A stretch of 64,000 nt of DNA, from contig CAKMIA010000004.1 in NCBI GenBank assembly GCA_927353735.1, forward strand, positions 33,126-97,125. The letters are read 5' to 3'. The notes below the pieces were generated by a model, which saw only the letters and a list, made by a program, of their open reading frames with translations, was not told where the DNA came from and made no database searches. This document shows, one piece after another, positions 40,136 to 48,929 of this stretch. Every line of letters begins with the position of its first letter. Position 1 is the stretch's first letter. The DNA comes from an uncultured Veillonellaceae bacterium (GTDB taxonomy: Bacteria; Bacillota; Negativicutes; Veillonellales; Dialisteraceae). A program made the position numbers and the translations under genes.

Positions 40136-41023
40136 TCAGCCCTGCCGGGAGACGGAGAGCACCGCCGCAAGGATCGCCGCGGCCCCGGCCAGCTCCGCCG
40201 CGCCGAAGGTCATCCCCAGAAACACCGCGGAAAAGAGGAGCGACGACAGCGGCTCCATGGAGTTCAGCAGGCTCGCCTCGCCGGGCTCGATGTATTCCAC
40301 GCTGGAAATGTAGAGCCAGAACGCCGCCGCCGTGCCGAACACGATGACGAAGGCCAGCGCGCCGTACGCCGTGCCGTCCCACTGGCCGGGCGGCGTGAAG
40401 AGCCCCGCCAGCGGCGACAGGAAGAGGCCGCCCAGCAGCATCCCCCAGCCCACGATGAGCGAGGACCGCCACCGCGCCAGAAGGGGCCGCGGCTGGATGA
40501 TGTAGAAGGCCGCTCCTGCCGCGGAAAGAAGCCCCCAGAAAAGCGCCGCCGGAGAAATGGCGAGCGTCCCCCATTCGCCGCGGGTCACCATGAGCGCCGT
40601 CCCGCCCACGGCGAGCACCAGCGCCGCCAGCACCCGCCCCGAGGGGCGGCAACCTTCCGAAAAGGCCGTCCATAAGATGACAAGGATCGGCATCATGTAC
40701 TGGAGGATGGTGGCCGTGGCGGCATTGCTCAGGGCGATGGCCGCGAAATAGGTGTACTGCACGCCCACCATGCCCAGCACGGCGAAGCACACCAGCATGG
40801 CCGCCGTGCGCCGCTCCCGCCAGACCGCGAAGAGCTCCCGCCCGTGCTGCGCGCCGTCCATGAGGAGAAGCAGCAGCCCCGCGCCGATCATGCGCGCCGC
40901 CGAGAGCCATTCCGGCGTGACGCCCCGGTCCTGCAGGAGGATCTGCCCGGCGATGCCCGAGGCGCCCCACAGCACCGAGCCGGCCAGCGCCAGCGCGATC
41001 CCCCGGCCGCGCCCGGCCTTCAT
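40136..41023 (-). CDS. EamA/DMT-superfamily transporter (second of a tandem pair)
   Basis: This 295-residue protein has about ten membrane helices in two EamA domains (ASGIAGQILLQDRGVTPEWLSAARMIGAG at the first, EYIEPGEASLLNSMEPLSSLLFS in the second). It starts at the ATG 41021-41023, which overlaps the upstream transporter's stop (ATGA), with AAGGAG six bases upstream. The two neighbouring transporters could form a heterodimer, as paired small DMT proteins do, but each here is full length. Confidence 0.87.
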   Translation of the reverse strand: MKAGRGRGIALALAGSVLWGASGIAGQILLQDRGVTPEWLSAARMIGAGLLLLLMDGAQHGRELFAVWRERRTAAMLVCFAVLGMVGVQYTYFAAIALSNAATATILQYMMPILVILWTAFSEGCRPSGRVLAALVLAVGGTALMVTRGEWGTLAISPAALFWGLLSAAGAAFYIIQPRPLLARWRSSLIVGWGMLLGGLFLSPLAGLFTPPGQWDGTAYGALAFVIVFGTAAAFWLYISSVEYIEPGEASLLNSMEPLSSLLFSAVFLGMTFGAAELAGAAAILAAVLSVSRQG

Positions 41024-41922
41024 TGTCCGCTCCTTCCATGGTGGCTTCCCCACTGGGACAGGATGAGCCCGGCGAGGGTGAGCGCGATCCCCACCGCAGA
41101 GGCCGGCGTGATGGTCTCCCCGAGGATCAGCACCGCGCAGATGACGGCGATCACCGGATTGGCGTAGATGTACACCGACGTCTTGACCGCGCCGAGAATT
41201 TTCACGCTGTACGTCCACGTGGAAAAGCACAGCGCCGACGCCCCCACGCCGAGGAAGAGCAGATTCGCCAGATTCACCGGGTCCGCCAGCCGGTCCAGCC
41301 CGGCGTGGAAATCCAGCACATACATGGGCACCGTCATGAACAGCAGGCCGTAGAGGAAAATATGGCGCGTCGCCTCCGACGCGGTCTCCCCGAAGGCGGA
41401 GAGCTTCCGCGTGATGATGGAGTACACCGCCCAGGACAGCGCCCCCAGCCCGGCCAGCACATCCCCCAGCGGATTCAGATGCAGCTCCGACACGCTGCTG
41501 AAGGAGATCAACCCGATGCCCACCGCCGCGCAGAGGAAGCCCGCCGCGAAGGCCGCGCCCACGCGCTCCGTCCGGAGGAACAGCCGGGCTGCCGCCGCGG
41601 TGAGCATCGGCGCCAGCGCCGTCACCAGCGCCACATTGGACGCATAGGTATAGGTGAGCGCAATATTTTCAAAGAGAAAATACAGCGTCACCCCCGTCAG
41701 GCCCGCCGCCATATAGAGCCGCTCCTCCCGCCACGGGCGGAACCGGATGCGCGACCGGCACACCAGCGACAGCACGCAGAAGCCCAGCAGGAACCGCGTG
41801 AAAAGAATATCGATGGGCGCATACGCCTCGAGCAGCACCTTCGTGGAAATAAATGTGGTGCCCCACACCAGAATCGTCACCGATGCCGCCAGATGGCCCA
41901 TGGCCTGACTGCCTGTACTCAT
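41020..41922 (-). CDS. EamA/DMT-superfamily transporter (first of a tandem pair)
   Basis: This 300-residue permease has two EamA repeats (WGTTFISTKVLLEAYAPID and VKTSVYIYANPVIAVICAVLILGE). The sequences around 'W.....STK' and 'NP..A' are typical of YdcZ/RhaT-like drug/metabolite exporters. GGGGAGG precedes the ATG. A TGTTATAAT extended -10 stands about 30 bases upstream on the minus strand (41953-41961). The substrate is unknown. Confidence 0.87.
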   Translation of the reverse strand: MSTGSQAMGHLAASVTILVWGTTFISTKVLLEAYAPIDILFTRFLLGFCVLSLVCRSRIRFRPWREERLYMAAGLTGVTLYFLFENIALTYTYASNVALVTALAPMLTAAAARLFLRTERVGAAFAAGFLCAAVGIGLISFSSVSELHLNPLGDVLAGLGALSWAVYSIITRKLSAFGETASEATRHIFLYGLLFMTVPMYVLDFHAGLDRLADPVNLANLLFLGVGASALCFSTWTYSVKILGAVKTSVYIYANPVIAVICAVLILGETITPASAVGIALTLAGLILSQWGSHHGRSGQ

Positions 41923-41952
41923 AGCTTCCTCCCCTGTCCGTTAAATATTCCT

Positions 41953-41961
41953 ATTATAACA
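41953..41961 (-). promoter_or_regulatory. Extended -10 element of the EamA pair
   Basis: On the minus strand the sequence reads TGTTATAAT, about 30 bases before the start codon. Confidence 0.5.
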
Positions 41962-42043
41962 GGCCCAGCGGGCGCCGCGGAGCCGCCTTGCGGAAAAGCG
42001 CCGTTATTTTCCTGTAATATGCGTTATTTCTGCCGAATCCGCC

Positions 42044-42072
42044 TTGCATATCAGTAAGTCATTGTTTATAAT
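42044..42072 (+). promoter_or_regulatory. Promoter of the nitroreductase gene
   Basis: TTGCAT and a perfect TATAAT are separated by 17 bases, about 35 bases before the start codon. Confidence 0.7.
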
Positions 42073-42106
42073 GGCAAGTGTTAATTTTAAAAAGGAGCGT
42101 ATTTCA

Positions 42107-42724
42107 GTGATCGACGCCATTTATCATAGAAGAAGCACTCGTCATTTCATCAAAAAGCAGATCCCGGCCGACGTGCTGGAGGACATTCTGAACGCAGGCA
42201 TCAAGGCCCCGTCGGAAAAGAACCAGCAGCCCTGGCGGTTCGTGGTCGTCCAGGGAACGGAGCGGAAAAATGTGATCCGCTGCATGAAGGAAGGCATCCG
42301 CCGGAACCGCGCCGGAGAAGGCATCTTCTCCAAGTACCCGCAGTTCATCCCCAGTGCGGTCTACACCACCCGCGTGCTCGAGCAGGCGCCGTGCATCATC
42401 TTCGCACTGAATGCGCTGGGCTACAGCCTCGACTATGAAAAGGACACCGCGGAAGCGCTGAAGGAATCCAGCGACATCCAGTCCGTGGCCGCCGCCGTGC
42501 AGAATATCGCCCTCGCCGCCACAGACAACGGCATCGGCAGCCTCTGGACCTGCGACATCTACTTCGCCTATCATGAGCTGAAGGCCTACCTCGGCGTGGA
42601 AGGCGAGCCCGTGGCCGCCATGGCTCTGGGCTACACCGACCGGGAAGTGCCGGCGACGCCCCGGAAGCCCCTCTCCGACGTGGTCACCTACAAGGGCGAA
42701 CCGCTCCCGGAAACGGACCAGTAA
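42107..42724 (+). CDS. Nitroreductase-family FMN protein
   Basis: This 205-residue protein is an FMN-dependent oxidoreductase of the nitroreductase fold. The N-terminal YHRRSTRHFIKKQIP and SEKNQQPWRFVVV bind FMN phosphate and ring, and the late stretch ALAATDNGIGSLWTCDI and AMALGYTDREVPATPRKPL completes the fold. I start it at GTG 42107-42109 because AAGGAG is nine bases upstream; the longer frame begins before the promoter's start site. Substrate unknown. Confidence 0.88.
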   Translation: MIDAIYHRRSTRHFIKKQIPADVLEDILNAGIKAPSEKNQQPWRFVVVQGTERKNVIRCMKEGIRRNRAGEGIFSKYPQFIPSAVYTTRVLEQAPCIIFALNALGYSLDYEKDTAEALKESSDIQSVAAAVQNIALAATDNGIGSLWTCDIYFAYHELKAYLGVEGEPVAAMALGYTDREVPATPRKPLSDVVTYKGEPLPETDQ

Positions 42725-42732
42725 ACATAAAA

Positions 42733-42766
42733 AGAAAACAGCACCTGTAAGGATGCTGTTTTTTTG
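42733..42766. terminator. Terminator between the nitroreductase and PARG-like genes
   Basis: AAAACAGCA / TGCTGTTTTTTT pair across a 10-base loop at a convergent junction. Confidence 0.8.
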
Positions 42767-42773
42767 TGCCCTT

Positions 42774-43592
42774 TTACGGGGCAAACGTCCGGCGGAAGGC
42801 CGCCAGATTGTACCGCCCCGCCGCGTCCTCTCCGTAGACCGCGAAGGTGATGCGCCGGAAAAGGGACTGCCACCGCTCCCCCACAAGCACGGTCCGGAAA
42901 TCCTCCGCCATCACCGCCGCATCGTGGCCGAATACGCCGCACCCCCACGCGCCGAGGGTGAGCGTCCCGCAGCCCCGCCGGTGGGCCGCCGCCAGCATGG
43001 CCCGCATGCGCCGCCGCACGATCTCCCGCACCGCCGCCGGCGGCAAATGCCGGGACGACGAGGACAGGTCCGGCGCGGCGCAGGTGATGACCGCGCACAT
43101 CCGGGGCTCCGGAAGCAGCGCATAGCCCTCCTCCATGGGCGCCCGGAAGATCTCCGCCGCAGGCGTGAAGAGAAACGTATCGTCCTCCGGCCCGCCCCGG
43201 GCGCAGTTCGTTTCATACATGGGGGCCGCTGCCTCCGACGTGAGCGACGCGTAGAGCGTGCTCTCCCGGCAGAGGCACTCCTCCTGAGCGGCGCTCCCCG
43301 CCAGATAGGCCCCGCCCGGCGTGAAGGCGTCCGCAAAATTCAGCACCGCCTCCTCCGCGTAGGCCATTGTGTCGCCGGACACGACGCGGAGCTCCGCCGC
43401 CCGGTCCGTGCGGTGCGTGCCCTCCTCCGCGATGAGCGCCTCATGGCCCGCCACGGGAAACAGCACGCATTCCCGGATGCGCGGCGAAAACACATGGCGC
43501 ACGCCCGCCGTCTCATACCAGCCCTGCGTGAGGAGCCGTTCATTTTCCGCCGCGATGCCCCGCAGCCACAGGGTCCGTTCCCGTCTGTCCAC
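42774..43592 (-). CDS. Bacterial PARG-like protein (TIGR02452/DUF2263)
   Basis: This 272-residue protein shows the bacterial poly(ADP-ribose) glycohydrolase signature: NFADAFTPGGAYLAGSAAQEE, where the catalytic pair is the final Glu-Glu, and GAWGCGVFGHDA later. The signature usually has three glycines (GGG); here the third is Ala. The macrodomain fold and ADP-ribose binding are established for this family. I start at GTG 43590-43592, with AAGGAGG eight bases upstream. No ADP-ribosyltransferase is adjacent. Confidence 0.82.
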   Translation of the reverse strand: MDRRERTLWLRGIAAENERLLTQGWYETAGVRHVFSPRIRECVLFPVAGHEALIAEEGTHRTDRAAELRVVSGDTMAYAEEAVLNFADAFTPGGAYLAGSAAQEECLCRESTLYASLTSEAAAPMYETNCARGGPEDDTFLFTPAAEIFRAPMEEGYALLPEPRMCAVITCAAPDLSSSSRHLPPAAVREIVRRRMRAMLAAAHRRGCGTLTLGAWGCGVFGHDAAVMAEDFRTVLVGERWQSLFRRITFAVYGEDAAGRYNLAAFRRTFAP

Positions 43593-43687
43593 AGGCCTCT
43601 CCTCCTTTCTCCTGTCCACCGGGCAGGCCGCGGCCCGCCCCTTTTATTTTCATTATACAAAATCGCTTTAATGATAAAAGAATTTCC

Positions 43688-43716
43688 TTTTCATTCCATC
43701 ATGGGACCTTTATACT
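43688..43716 (+). promoter_or_regulatory. Promoter of the secreted adhesin-E-like gene
   Basis: TTTTCA and TATACT are separated by 17 bases, about 55 bases before the start codon. Confidence 0.5.
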
Positions 43717-43770
43717 GTATATAAATAATACGTTTCTAAAATTTAAATACAAAAGGAGAAGCGATGGCAT

Positions 43771-44154
43771 ATGAAAAAAATACTCCTTGCCGGATTATTG
43801 GCACTCGCCATAGCAGCAGGCGCGCAAAACGCCAGTGCGGTCAACTGGGTCGATGTAGCAGCATCCGACAACTTTACGGTAGATATTGATACTGATTCAA
43901 TCCGCACAAATGGAGTCATCGTATCTTTTTGGGCCAAATACAACTATAATGATGGCACTTACGATTTATCATTTGTTCATATAGATTCTGCTGACCGGAC
44001 ATTTGCTATGGTATCTGGTATTCGCTATGATGCAGATGGTAATGTAGCCGCATCTTATAACGTTCCTTCATATGCGCTCGAATGGATGCCAATTGCTCCC
44101 GGAACAATAATGGGGGGACTTTACAACATTTTATTTCCTGAGTCACAATATTGA
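43771..44154 (+). CDS. Secreted surface-adhesin E-like protein
   Basis: This 127-residue protein has a clear signal peptide (about residues 1-23, cleavage after ASA). The mature part reads WVDVAASDNFTVDIDTDSIRT followed by FWAKYNYNDG, which is the style of the small periplasmic/surface 'adhesin E' domain proteins. It is more AT-rich than its neighbours. AAGGAG lies 12 bases before the ATG; another ATG seven bases upstream is out of frame. Function is not known. Confidence 0.65.
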   Translation: MKKILLAGLLALAIAAGAQNASAVNWVDVAASDNFTVDIDTDSIRTNGVIVSFWAKYNYNDGTYDLSFVHIDSADRTFAMVSGIRYDADGNVAASYNVPSYALEWMPIAPGTIMGGLYNILFPESQY

Positions 44155-44172
44155 TTTTGCATATAATTTTGA

Positions 44173-44215
44173 TAAAAAGAAAGCAGGCCCCCACAAGAGC
44201 CTGCTTTCTTTTTTA
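44173..44215. terminator. Bidirectional terminator between the adhesin-like gene and larA
   Basis: AAAGAAAGCAGGC / GCCTGCTTTCTTTTTT form a long stem with A and T runs on each side. Confidence 0.85.
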
Positions 44216-45517
44216 TTTTGCCAGCGACGGGATGACGCTGCCGCCGTGAGGCAGGACATTTACCGTCGGCTTTGAGATGCCTTTTTCCGCACACTGTGCC
44301 TGCGCCATGGCCCAGGCGTCCTCCACGGTCTCCGCGGGGATCTGTCCCGTTTTCCGCACGAGGTCGAAATTTTCCCGGCGCGTCACCATATAGATGGTGT
44401 ACTTATGGGCGAGGCAGAACAGATTGAACGCCGCAAAGAAGGGAATGGTGAAGTTTTCCCGGAGCGCCCGCTCCATATCGGCCTCGCTGTCGAAGCGGAA
44501 GCTTCCCATGAAGGCCGGCGGGTCCATGATCTCCGGAGACTCCACGATGGCGATGATGATGCCCCCGGGCTTCGTGGTCTCCGCCGCGGCGTCGTAGAAT
44601 TTGCAGCCCTGATAGAGATTGACGTCCTTCGGATAGCCGCCGGCGCAGCCGAAGGTCACGTCTGCCCGCTCGCGGTAGGTCACCTTCTGGATGCGCGCCA
44701 CCTCGCGGACGCCCTCCAGCCAGGCCTTGTAAGGATCGCCGCCCACCATGCGGCAGATCTGCCCCTCGTCATTCACGACAGAATGGACGAGGAAGCAGGG
44801 CTTCACCATGTCGCACGCCTCCTGCATGTCGTCGCTGACGGGATTGTTTTCCAGCACCGCCGCCCGCGTGGCGGGATTGACGCCGCCGCCGAACTGGTCC
44901 GCCAGCGCATGACAGTGGTTCTTCTGGATGGTGTCCCACCCGGCCACGCCGGGGAGAATGAGCTTGCGGCCGCCGCCGTACCCTGCGAAAAGATGGGTGG
45001 TGATGCCGTTCACGAGGATGACCTTGTCCGCCTCCACCACGCGCCGGTCGAGCCAGACGGGCGTATCGAGCTTCGTATGTCCCATGAAGACCAGATTGTC
45101 CTTGTCGCGGCTGTCGTGCTGATACAGCCGGATGCGGCGGGCCACCTCCTCACCGACGACGCGGACGTCCTCCTCCGGCGTGTGCGCGCGGTGCGTGCCC
45201 TGCGCGAAGACCACGTACATATCGCTGTCGGGGATGCCCGCGCGGTTCAGCTCATTCACGATGTAGATCAGGAACTGATTAGACAGGTTCCACGCGCGGG
45301 TGATGTCCGCGCAGACGAAGCACACCTTGTCGCCGGGCTGTACCAGCTCTGCCAGCGGCGCGGTCCCCGTAGGATGGCGCAGGCAGTCCAGCACGGCCTT
45401 TTCCATGTCCACGGCGGGTGCCGGGTGCCCCTCGATGATGTCCAGTATCTGTTCCTCCGGGATCGACACGGTCTGGGTGCCCGTGCCGTATCCGAATGTA
45501 ATGGTTTTTTCTGTCAT
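44213..45517 (-). CDS. larA: LarA-family nickel-pincer racemase/epimerase (paralogue 1)
   Basis: This 434-residue protein belongs to the LarA superfamily, which uses a nickel-pincer nucleotide to racemise 2-hydroxy acids. Recognisable are GYGTGTQTV, the nucleotide motif DITR, the His motif AQGTHRAHTPEE and TTHLFAGYGGGRKLILPGVAG with the cofactor Lys. After DITR the sequence is AWN rather than the PxP of the lactate enzyme, so the substrate may not be lactate. GGGAGG precedes the ATG. No larB, C or E genes lie in the window. Confidence 0.85.
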   Translation of the reverse strand: MTEKTITFGYGTGTQTVSIPEEQILDIIEGHPAPAVDMEKAVLDCLRHPTGTAPLAELVQPGDKVCFVCADITRAWNLSNQFLIYIVNELNRAGIPDSDMYVVFAQGTHRAHTPEEDVRVVGEEVARRIRLYQHDSRDKDNLVFMGHTKLDTPVWLDRRVVEADKVILVNGITTHLFAGYGGGRKLILPGVAGWDTIQKNHCHALADQFGGGVNPATRAAVLENNPVSDDMQEACDMVKPCFLVHSVVNDEGQICRMVGGDPYKAWLEGVREVARIQKVTYRERADVTFGCAGGYPKDVNLYQGCKFYDAAAETTKPGGIIIAIVESPEIMDPPAFMGSFRFDSEADMERALRENFTIPFFAAFNLFCLAHKYTIYMVTRRENFDLVRKTGQIPAETVEDAWAMAQAQCAEKGISKPTVNVLPHGGSVIPSLAK

Positions 45518-45549
45518 GATGCCTCCCGAAATGTATGAAAATATTCCCC

Positions 45550-45558
45550 ATTATAGCA
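45550..45558 (-). promoter_or_regulatory. Extended -10 before larA paralogue 1
   Basis: On the minus strand TGCTATAAT stands about 35 bases before the start codon. It partly overlaps the 3' foot of a hairpin (45555-45589) at the end of larA paralogue 2, so termination and re-initiation may meet here. Confidence 0.5.
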
Positions 45559-45605
45559 GAAAGAGGCCCCGTTCGGAGCCTCTCTGCTGAAAAAGTGTGC
45601 TGTTT

Positions 45606-46916
45606 TTATTCCTTGTCCGCCAGCGTCGGTACGATGGACGCGCAGTGCGACATGATATTGATGGTGTAGTCGGTCTTGCCTTCTGCGGCGAGCTGCTTCT
45701 GCGCCAGTTCCCACGCTTCTTCCACGGTCGCTACCGGGATCTGACCGGTCTTTTTCGTCATTTCGATATTTTCTTTCTTCGTCACGAGGTAGATCGTGTA
45801 CTTGTGGCTCATGCAGAACAGATTGAAGGCCACGAAGAACGGAATGGTGAAGTTTTCGCGGAGCGCCTTTTCCATGTCCTCTTCCGTATCATACTTGAAG
45901 CTGCCCATGTATTCCGCCGGTTCCATGATGTCCCGCGCTTCCATGATGGCGATGATGATGCCGCCGTCCTTGGTGGCCGCATCGGCCGGGTCGTAGCACT
46001 TGCAGCCCTGATAGAGGGAAACGTCCTTCGGATAGCCGCCGGCGCAGGCGAAGCTGACGTCAGCCTGCTGCTTGAACGGCACCTTCTGGATGTTGTACAC
46101 CTCTTTCGTCCCTTCCAGCCATGCCTTGTAGGGATCGCCGCCCACCATGCGGCAGATCTGGCCGTCGGCATTCACCACGGAATGAACGAGGAAGCACGGA
46201 GCGACCATGTCGCACGCTTCCTGCATGTCGTCGCTGACCGGATTGTTTTCCAGCACGGTGGAGCGGGTGAGCGGATTGATGCCGCCGCCGAACTGGTCTG
46301 CCAGGGCGTGGCAGTGGTTGATCTGGATGGTGTCCCACCCGGCCACGCCGGGGAGAATGAGCTTGCGGCCGCCGCCGTACCCTGCGAAGAGGTGCGTGGT
46401 GATGCCGTTTACGAGAATGATCTTGTCCGCCGCAGCGACGCGCTTGTCGATCCATACGGGGGTGCCGAGCTTCGTGGTGCCCACGAGGGTGAGGCCTTCC
46501 TTATTGCGGCTGTCGTGCTGGTACAGCTTGATGCGGCGGGCCACTTCCTCGCCGACGACGCGGATGTCTTCCTCCGGCGTCTGGGCGCGGTGCGTGCCCT
46601 GGGCAAAGACGATGTACATATCGCTGTCGGGGATGCCTGCGCGGTTCAGCTCATTCACGATATGGATCACGAACTGATCGGAATGGTTCCACGTACGGGT
46701 CACGTCAGCGCAGACGATGCATACCTTGTCGCCCGGCTTGACCGTCTCTGCGAGAGGAGCCGAGCCGATCGGGTGGCGCATGCATTCCAGCGTCGCCGCT
46801 TCCACATCCACTGCCGGCGTGGGGTTGCCTTCGATGACGTCAGAGATATGCTCTTCCGGGAGCATAACCGACTGATACCCCGTGCCAAAACCAAATTTAA
46901 ATTCCTTCAATGCCAT
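45606..46916 (-). CDS. larA: LarA-family nickel-pincer racemase/epimerase (paralogue 2)
   Basis: This 436-residue protein is a close paralogue of the 44213 gene, alike over its full length. It keeps DVTR, AQGTHRAQTPEED, TTHLFAGYGGGRKLILPGV and the C-terminal HKYTIYLVTKKENIEM. After DVTR the sequence is TWN, again not PxP. GGAGG lies nine bases before the ATG and TGATATAAT is upstream at 46972-46980. The pair are transcribed in the same direction with 88 bases between them. Confidence 0.85.
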   Translation of the reverse strand: MALKEFKFGFGTGYQSVMLPEEHISDVIEGNPTPAVDVEAATLECMRHPIGSAPLAETVKPGDKVCIVCADVTRTWNHSDQFVIHIVNELNRAGIPDSDMYIVFAQGTHRAQTPEEDIRVVGEEVARRIKLYQHDSRNKEGLTLVGTTKLGTPVWIDKRVAAADKIILVNGITTHLFAGYGGGRKLILPGVAGWDTIQINHCHALADQFGGGINPLTRSTVLENNPVSDDMQEACDMVAPCFLVHSVVNADGQICRMVGGDPYKAWLEGTKEVYNIQKVPFKQQADVSFACAGGYPKDVSLYQGCKCYDPADAATKDGGIIIAIMEARDIMEPAEYMGSFKYDTEEDMEKALRENFTIPFFVAFNLFCMSHKYTIYLVTKKENIEMTKKTGQIPVATVEEAWELAQKQLAAEGKTDYTINIMSHCASIVPTLADKE

Positions 46917-46971
46917 AATGGCCCGCCTCCTTCATGCGGCGCGTTGCGCCTGATTGTGTGAAATTAAATCT

Positions 46972-46980
46972 ATTATATCA
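46972..46980 (-). promoter_or_regulatory. Extended -10 before larA paralogue 2
   Basis: On the minus strand TGATATAAT lies 55 bases before the start codon. Confidence 0.5.
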
Positions 46981-47000
46981 TGCATTCCCCGCATATGGAC

Positions 47001-47017
47001 AGCGCCGTCCCGGCGCT
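47001..47017. other. Inverted repeat in the larA / DUF523 divergent region
   Basis: AGCGCC-GTCCC-GGCGCT is a 6-bp perfect inverted repeat directly beside the TGATACAAT of the rightward promoter. It could be an operator or a DNA hairpin. Confidence 0.35.
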
Positions 47018-47018
47018 A

Positions 47019-47027
47019 TGATACAAT
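47019..47027 (+). promoter_or_regulatory. Extended -10 before the DUF523 gene
   Basis: TGATACAAT is an extended -10 about 95 bases before the start codon. Confidence 0.45.
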
Positions 47028-47120
47028 AAAGAGAAATACAGGTCCTGTCTTCCTCAGGACCATTCTCGGAAAAGAAACCAGACGCCTGCGGCCCTTCCGC
47101 CGGCGCAGAAAGGAGCCTCC

Positions 47121-47555
47121 ATGGAAACGATCCTCGTCAGCGCCTGCCTGCTCGGCAGATGCTGCAAATACAGCGGCGGCCATAACCGGAATGAAGCGAT
47201 CATCGCCTTTCTCAGGGGCCGCCATTATATCCCCGTCTGCCCGGAGAGCCTCGTCCTCCCTGCGCCCCGTCCGCCGGTGGAGCTCCACGGCGGCCGCGTG
47301 GTCACCGAGGACGGCCGCGACCTGACGGCGCTCTATGAAAAAGGCGTGGCGGAAACGCTCGCCCGCCTCGGCGGCGCCTCCGTCACGCTGGCCATCCTCA
47401 AAGCGCGGAGTCCCACCTGCGGCTCCGGCGAAATTTACGACGGCACCTTCTCCCACCGCCGCGTCCCCGGAGACGGCCTCCTTGCCCGCGCCCTGAAGGC
47501 GCGGGGCATCCCCGTCCGGACGGAAGAGGACATCGCCCGCCTCATGGAGGACTGA
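47121..47555 (+). CDS. DUF523 (TudS-like) Fe-S protein
   Basis: This 144-residue protein has three conserved cysteine sites, SACLLG..CKY, CPES and SPTCGSGEIYDGTF, which bind a [4Fe-4S] cluster in the DUF523 protein TudS, a thiouracil desulfidase. The short form without DUF1722 is as expected for that group. It lies alone between divergent larA and convergent aroK. AAAGGAG precedes the ATG by six bases. Confidence 0.85.
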   Translation: METILVSACLLGRCCKYSGGHNRNEAIIAFLRGRHYIPVCPESLVLPAPRPPVELHGGRVVTEDGRDLTALYEKGVAETLARLGGASVTLAILKARSPTCGSGEIYDGTFSHRRVPGDGLLARALKARGIPVRTEEDIARLMED

Positions 47556-47567
47556 CACCCTGTCATC

Positions 47568-47596
47568 AGGAGCAGCACAGATGCTGCTCTTTTTAT
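47568..47596. terminator. Terminator between the DUF523 gene and the aro operon
   Basis: GAGCAGCA-CAGA-TGCTGCTC is followed by T5 on the plus strand; it may also serve the end of aroK. Confidence 0.75.
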
Positions 47597-48111
47597 TTTG
47601 TCCGTTTTTCCTCTGCCATGAGCTCCCGCACGGCTTCCGTCACGGCGCGAAGCACCGCCTCCGGCGTGCCGCAGTTCGGCACCGTCCGGTCCGCCGCGGC
47701 GCGGTAGGCGGCGATGCGCTCCCGGTAGAGCGTGTACACCTTCTGCGGTCCCTCCGCCAGCAGCGGCCGCCCGGCGATGGCCACGTCGGACGCGATGGCC
47801 TCCGGAGCGCGGTCCAGAAAGAGAATGGCCCCCGTGGCGCGGAGGAGCGTCACATTGACGGGCCGCTTGATGATGCCCCCGCCGGCGGCGATGACCGTGC
47901 CCTCCCGCCGGGCCAGCAGCGCCGCCGCGCGGGTCTCCGCCTCGCGGAAGACCTCCTCGCTCCGGGCGAAAAGCTCCGGGATGGTCTGTCCCTCCAGCGC
48001 CTCGATGAAGTCATCGCAGTCCACGAAAGGCCGGTGCAGCACCTCCGCCGCGGCCCGGCCGAAGGTGCTCTTGCCGCTGCCCGGCATCCCGATGAGAATG
48101 ACGTTCCTCAC
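47593..48111 (-). CDS. aroK: Shikimate kinase
   Basis: This 172-residue kinase phosphorylates shikimate at the 3-position. Walker A GMPGSGKST (residues 8-16), the shikimate-binding DCDDFIE, and GGGIIK are intact, as is the lid stretch GRPLLA. The GTG start overlaps the aroE stop by 4 bases. It is the last gene of the aro operon. Confidence 0.93.
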   Translation of the reverse strand: MRNVILIGMPGSGKSTFGRAAAEVLHRPFVDCDDFIEALEGQTIPELFARSEEVFREAETRAAALLARREGTVIAAGGGIIKRPVNVTLLRATGAILFLDRAPEAIASDVAIAGRPLLAEGPQKVYTLYRERIAAYRAAADRTVPNCGTPEAVLRAVTEAVRELMAEEKRTK

Positions 48112-48929
48112 AGCAGCCCCTCCAGTTCCTTAATGAGCGCCTCCACCGTGTCCTCCGGGAAGGTCCGCCCCAGCCAGATCTCCTCGGCGGCCACGCCCTG
48201 CGCGGCGAGCATGCGGAGGCCGTTCGCCGTATCGGCGCCGCCCTCCCGGGCCGCCCGGAGCAGCTCCGTCTCGATGGGATTGTAAATGATATCGATCACC
48301 TTTGGGAAAGCCTGCGCCGTTTCCGCCGCCACCGGCGAAGCCTCCGTCCTGGGATACATCCCGCAGGGCGTGCAGTTCACCAGCAGCCAGCCCCCGGGCG
48401 TTTCCGCGAGCGCCTCATAGGAGATGAGCTCCGCCCCGCGGGCCGCCGCGAAATCGCGGAATTCCGCGCTCACCGCCTCCGGATGGCGGGACGCCACAGC
48501 GATATGCGCCGCGCCCCGGTCATAGAGACACTGGATGACCGCCCGCGAAGCGCCGCCCGTGCCGAGCACCACCACATCCTTTCCCGCGGGGTCCGCGCCG
48601 ATGGCGTCCACCGTGCGGAAAAAGCCGGTGTAGTCCGTATTGTACCCCAGCCGCCGGCCTTCCCGGACAGCCACGGTATTCACCGCGCCGATGCGCGCCG
48701 CCTCTTCGGACAGCCCGTCCAGATAGGGAATGACCTCCGTCTTGTAGGGAATGGTCACATTGAAGCCGTCCAGCGAAGCCAGCAGCTCCGGTATGCGCCG
48801 GGCCGTCTCCGCCCGGGGGATCTCGATGAGCTCATAGGTGCCGCGGATGCCCGCTGCCCCCAGCAGATGGCGGTGAATGGCCGGCGACAGGCTGTGCCCC
48901 AGCACCTCTCCGATCAGTCCCAGTTTCAT
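48108..48929 (-). CDS. aroE: Shikimate dehydrogenase
   Basis: This 273-residue NADPH enzyme reduces 3-dehydroshikimate. It has HSLSPAIHRHLL for shikimate binding, FNVTIPYKTEV with the catalytic Lys, the nucleotide-binding VLGTGGASRAV and DIIYNPIETELL. The ATG overlaps the pheA stop (ATGA). GGGGAGG lies upstream. Confidence 0.94.
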   Translation of the reverse strand: MKLGLIGEVLGHSLSPAIHRHLLGAAGIRGTYELIEIPRAETARRIPELLASLDGFNVTIPYKTEVIPYLDGLSEEAARIGAVNTVAVREGRRLGYNTDYTGFFRTVDAIGADPAGKDVVVLGTGGASRAVIQCLYDRGAAHIAVASRHPEAVSAEFRDFAAARGAELISYEALAETPGGWLLVNCTPCGMYPRTEASPVAAETAQAFPKVIDIIYNPIETELLRAAREGGADTANGLRMLAAQGVAAEEIWLGRTFPEDTVEALIKELEGLL

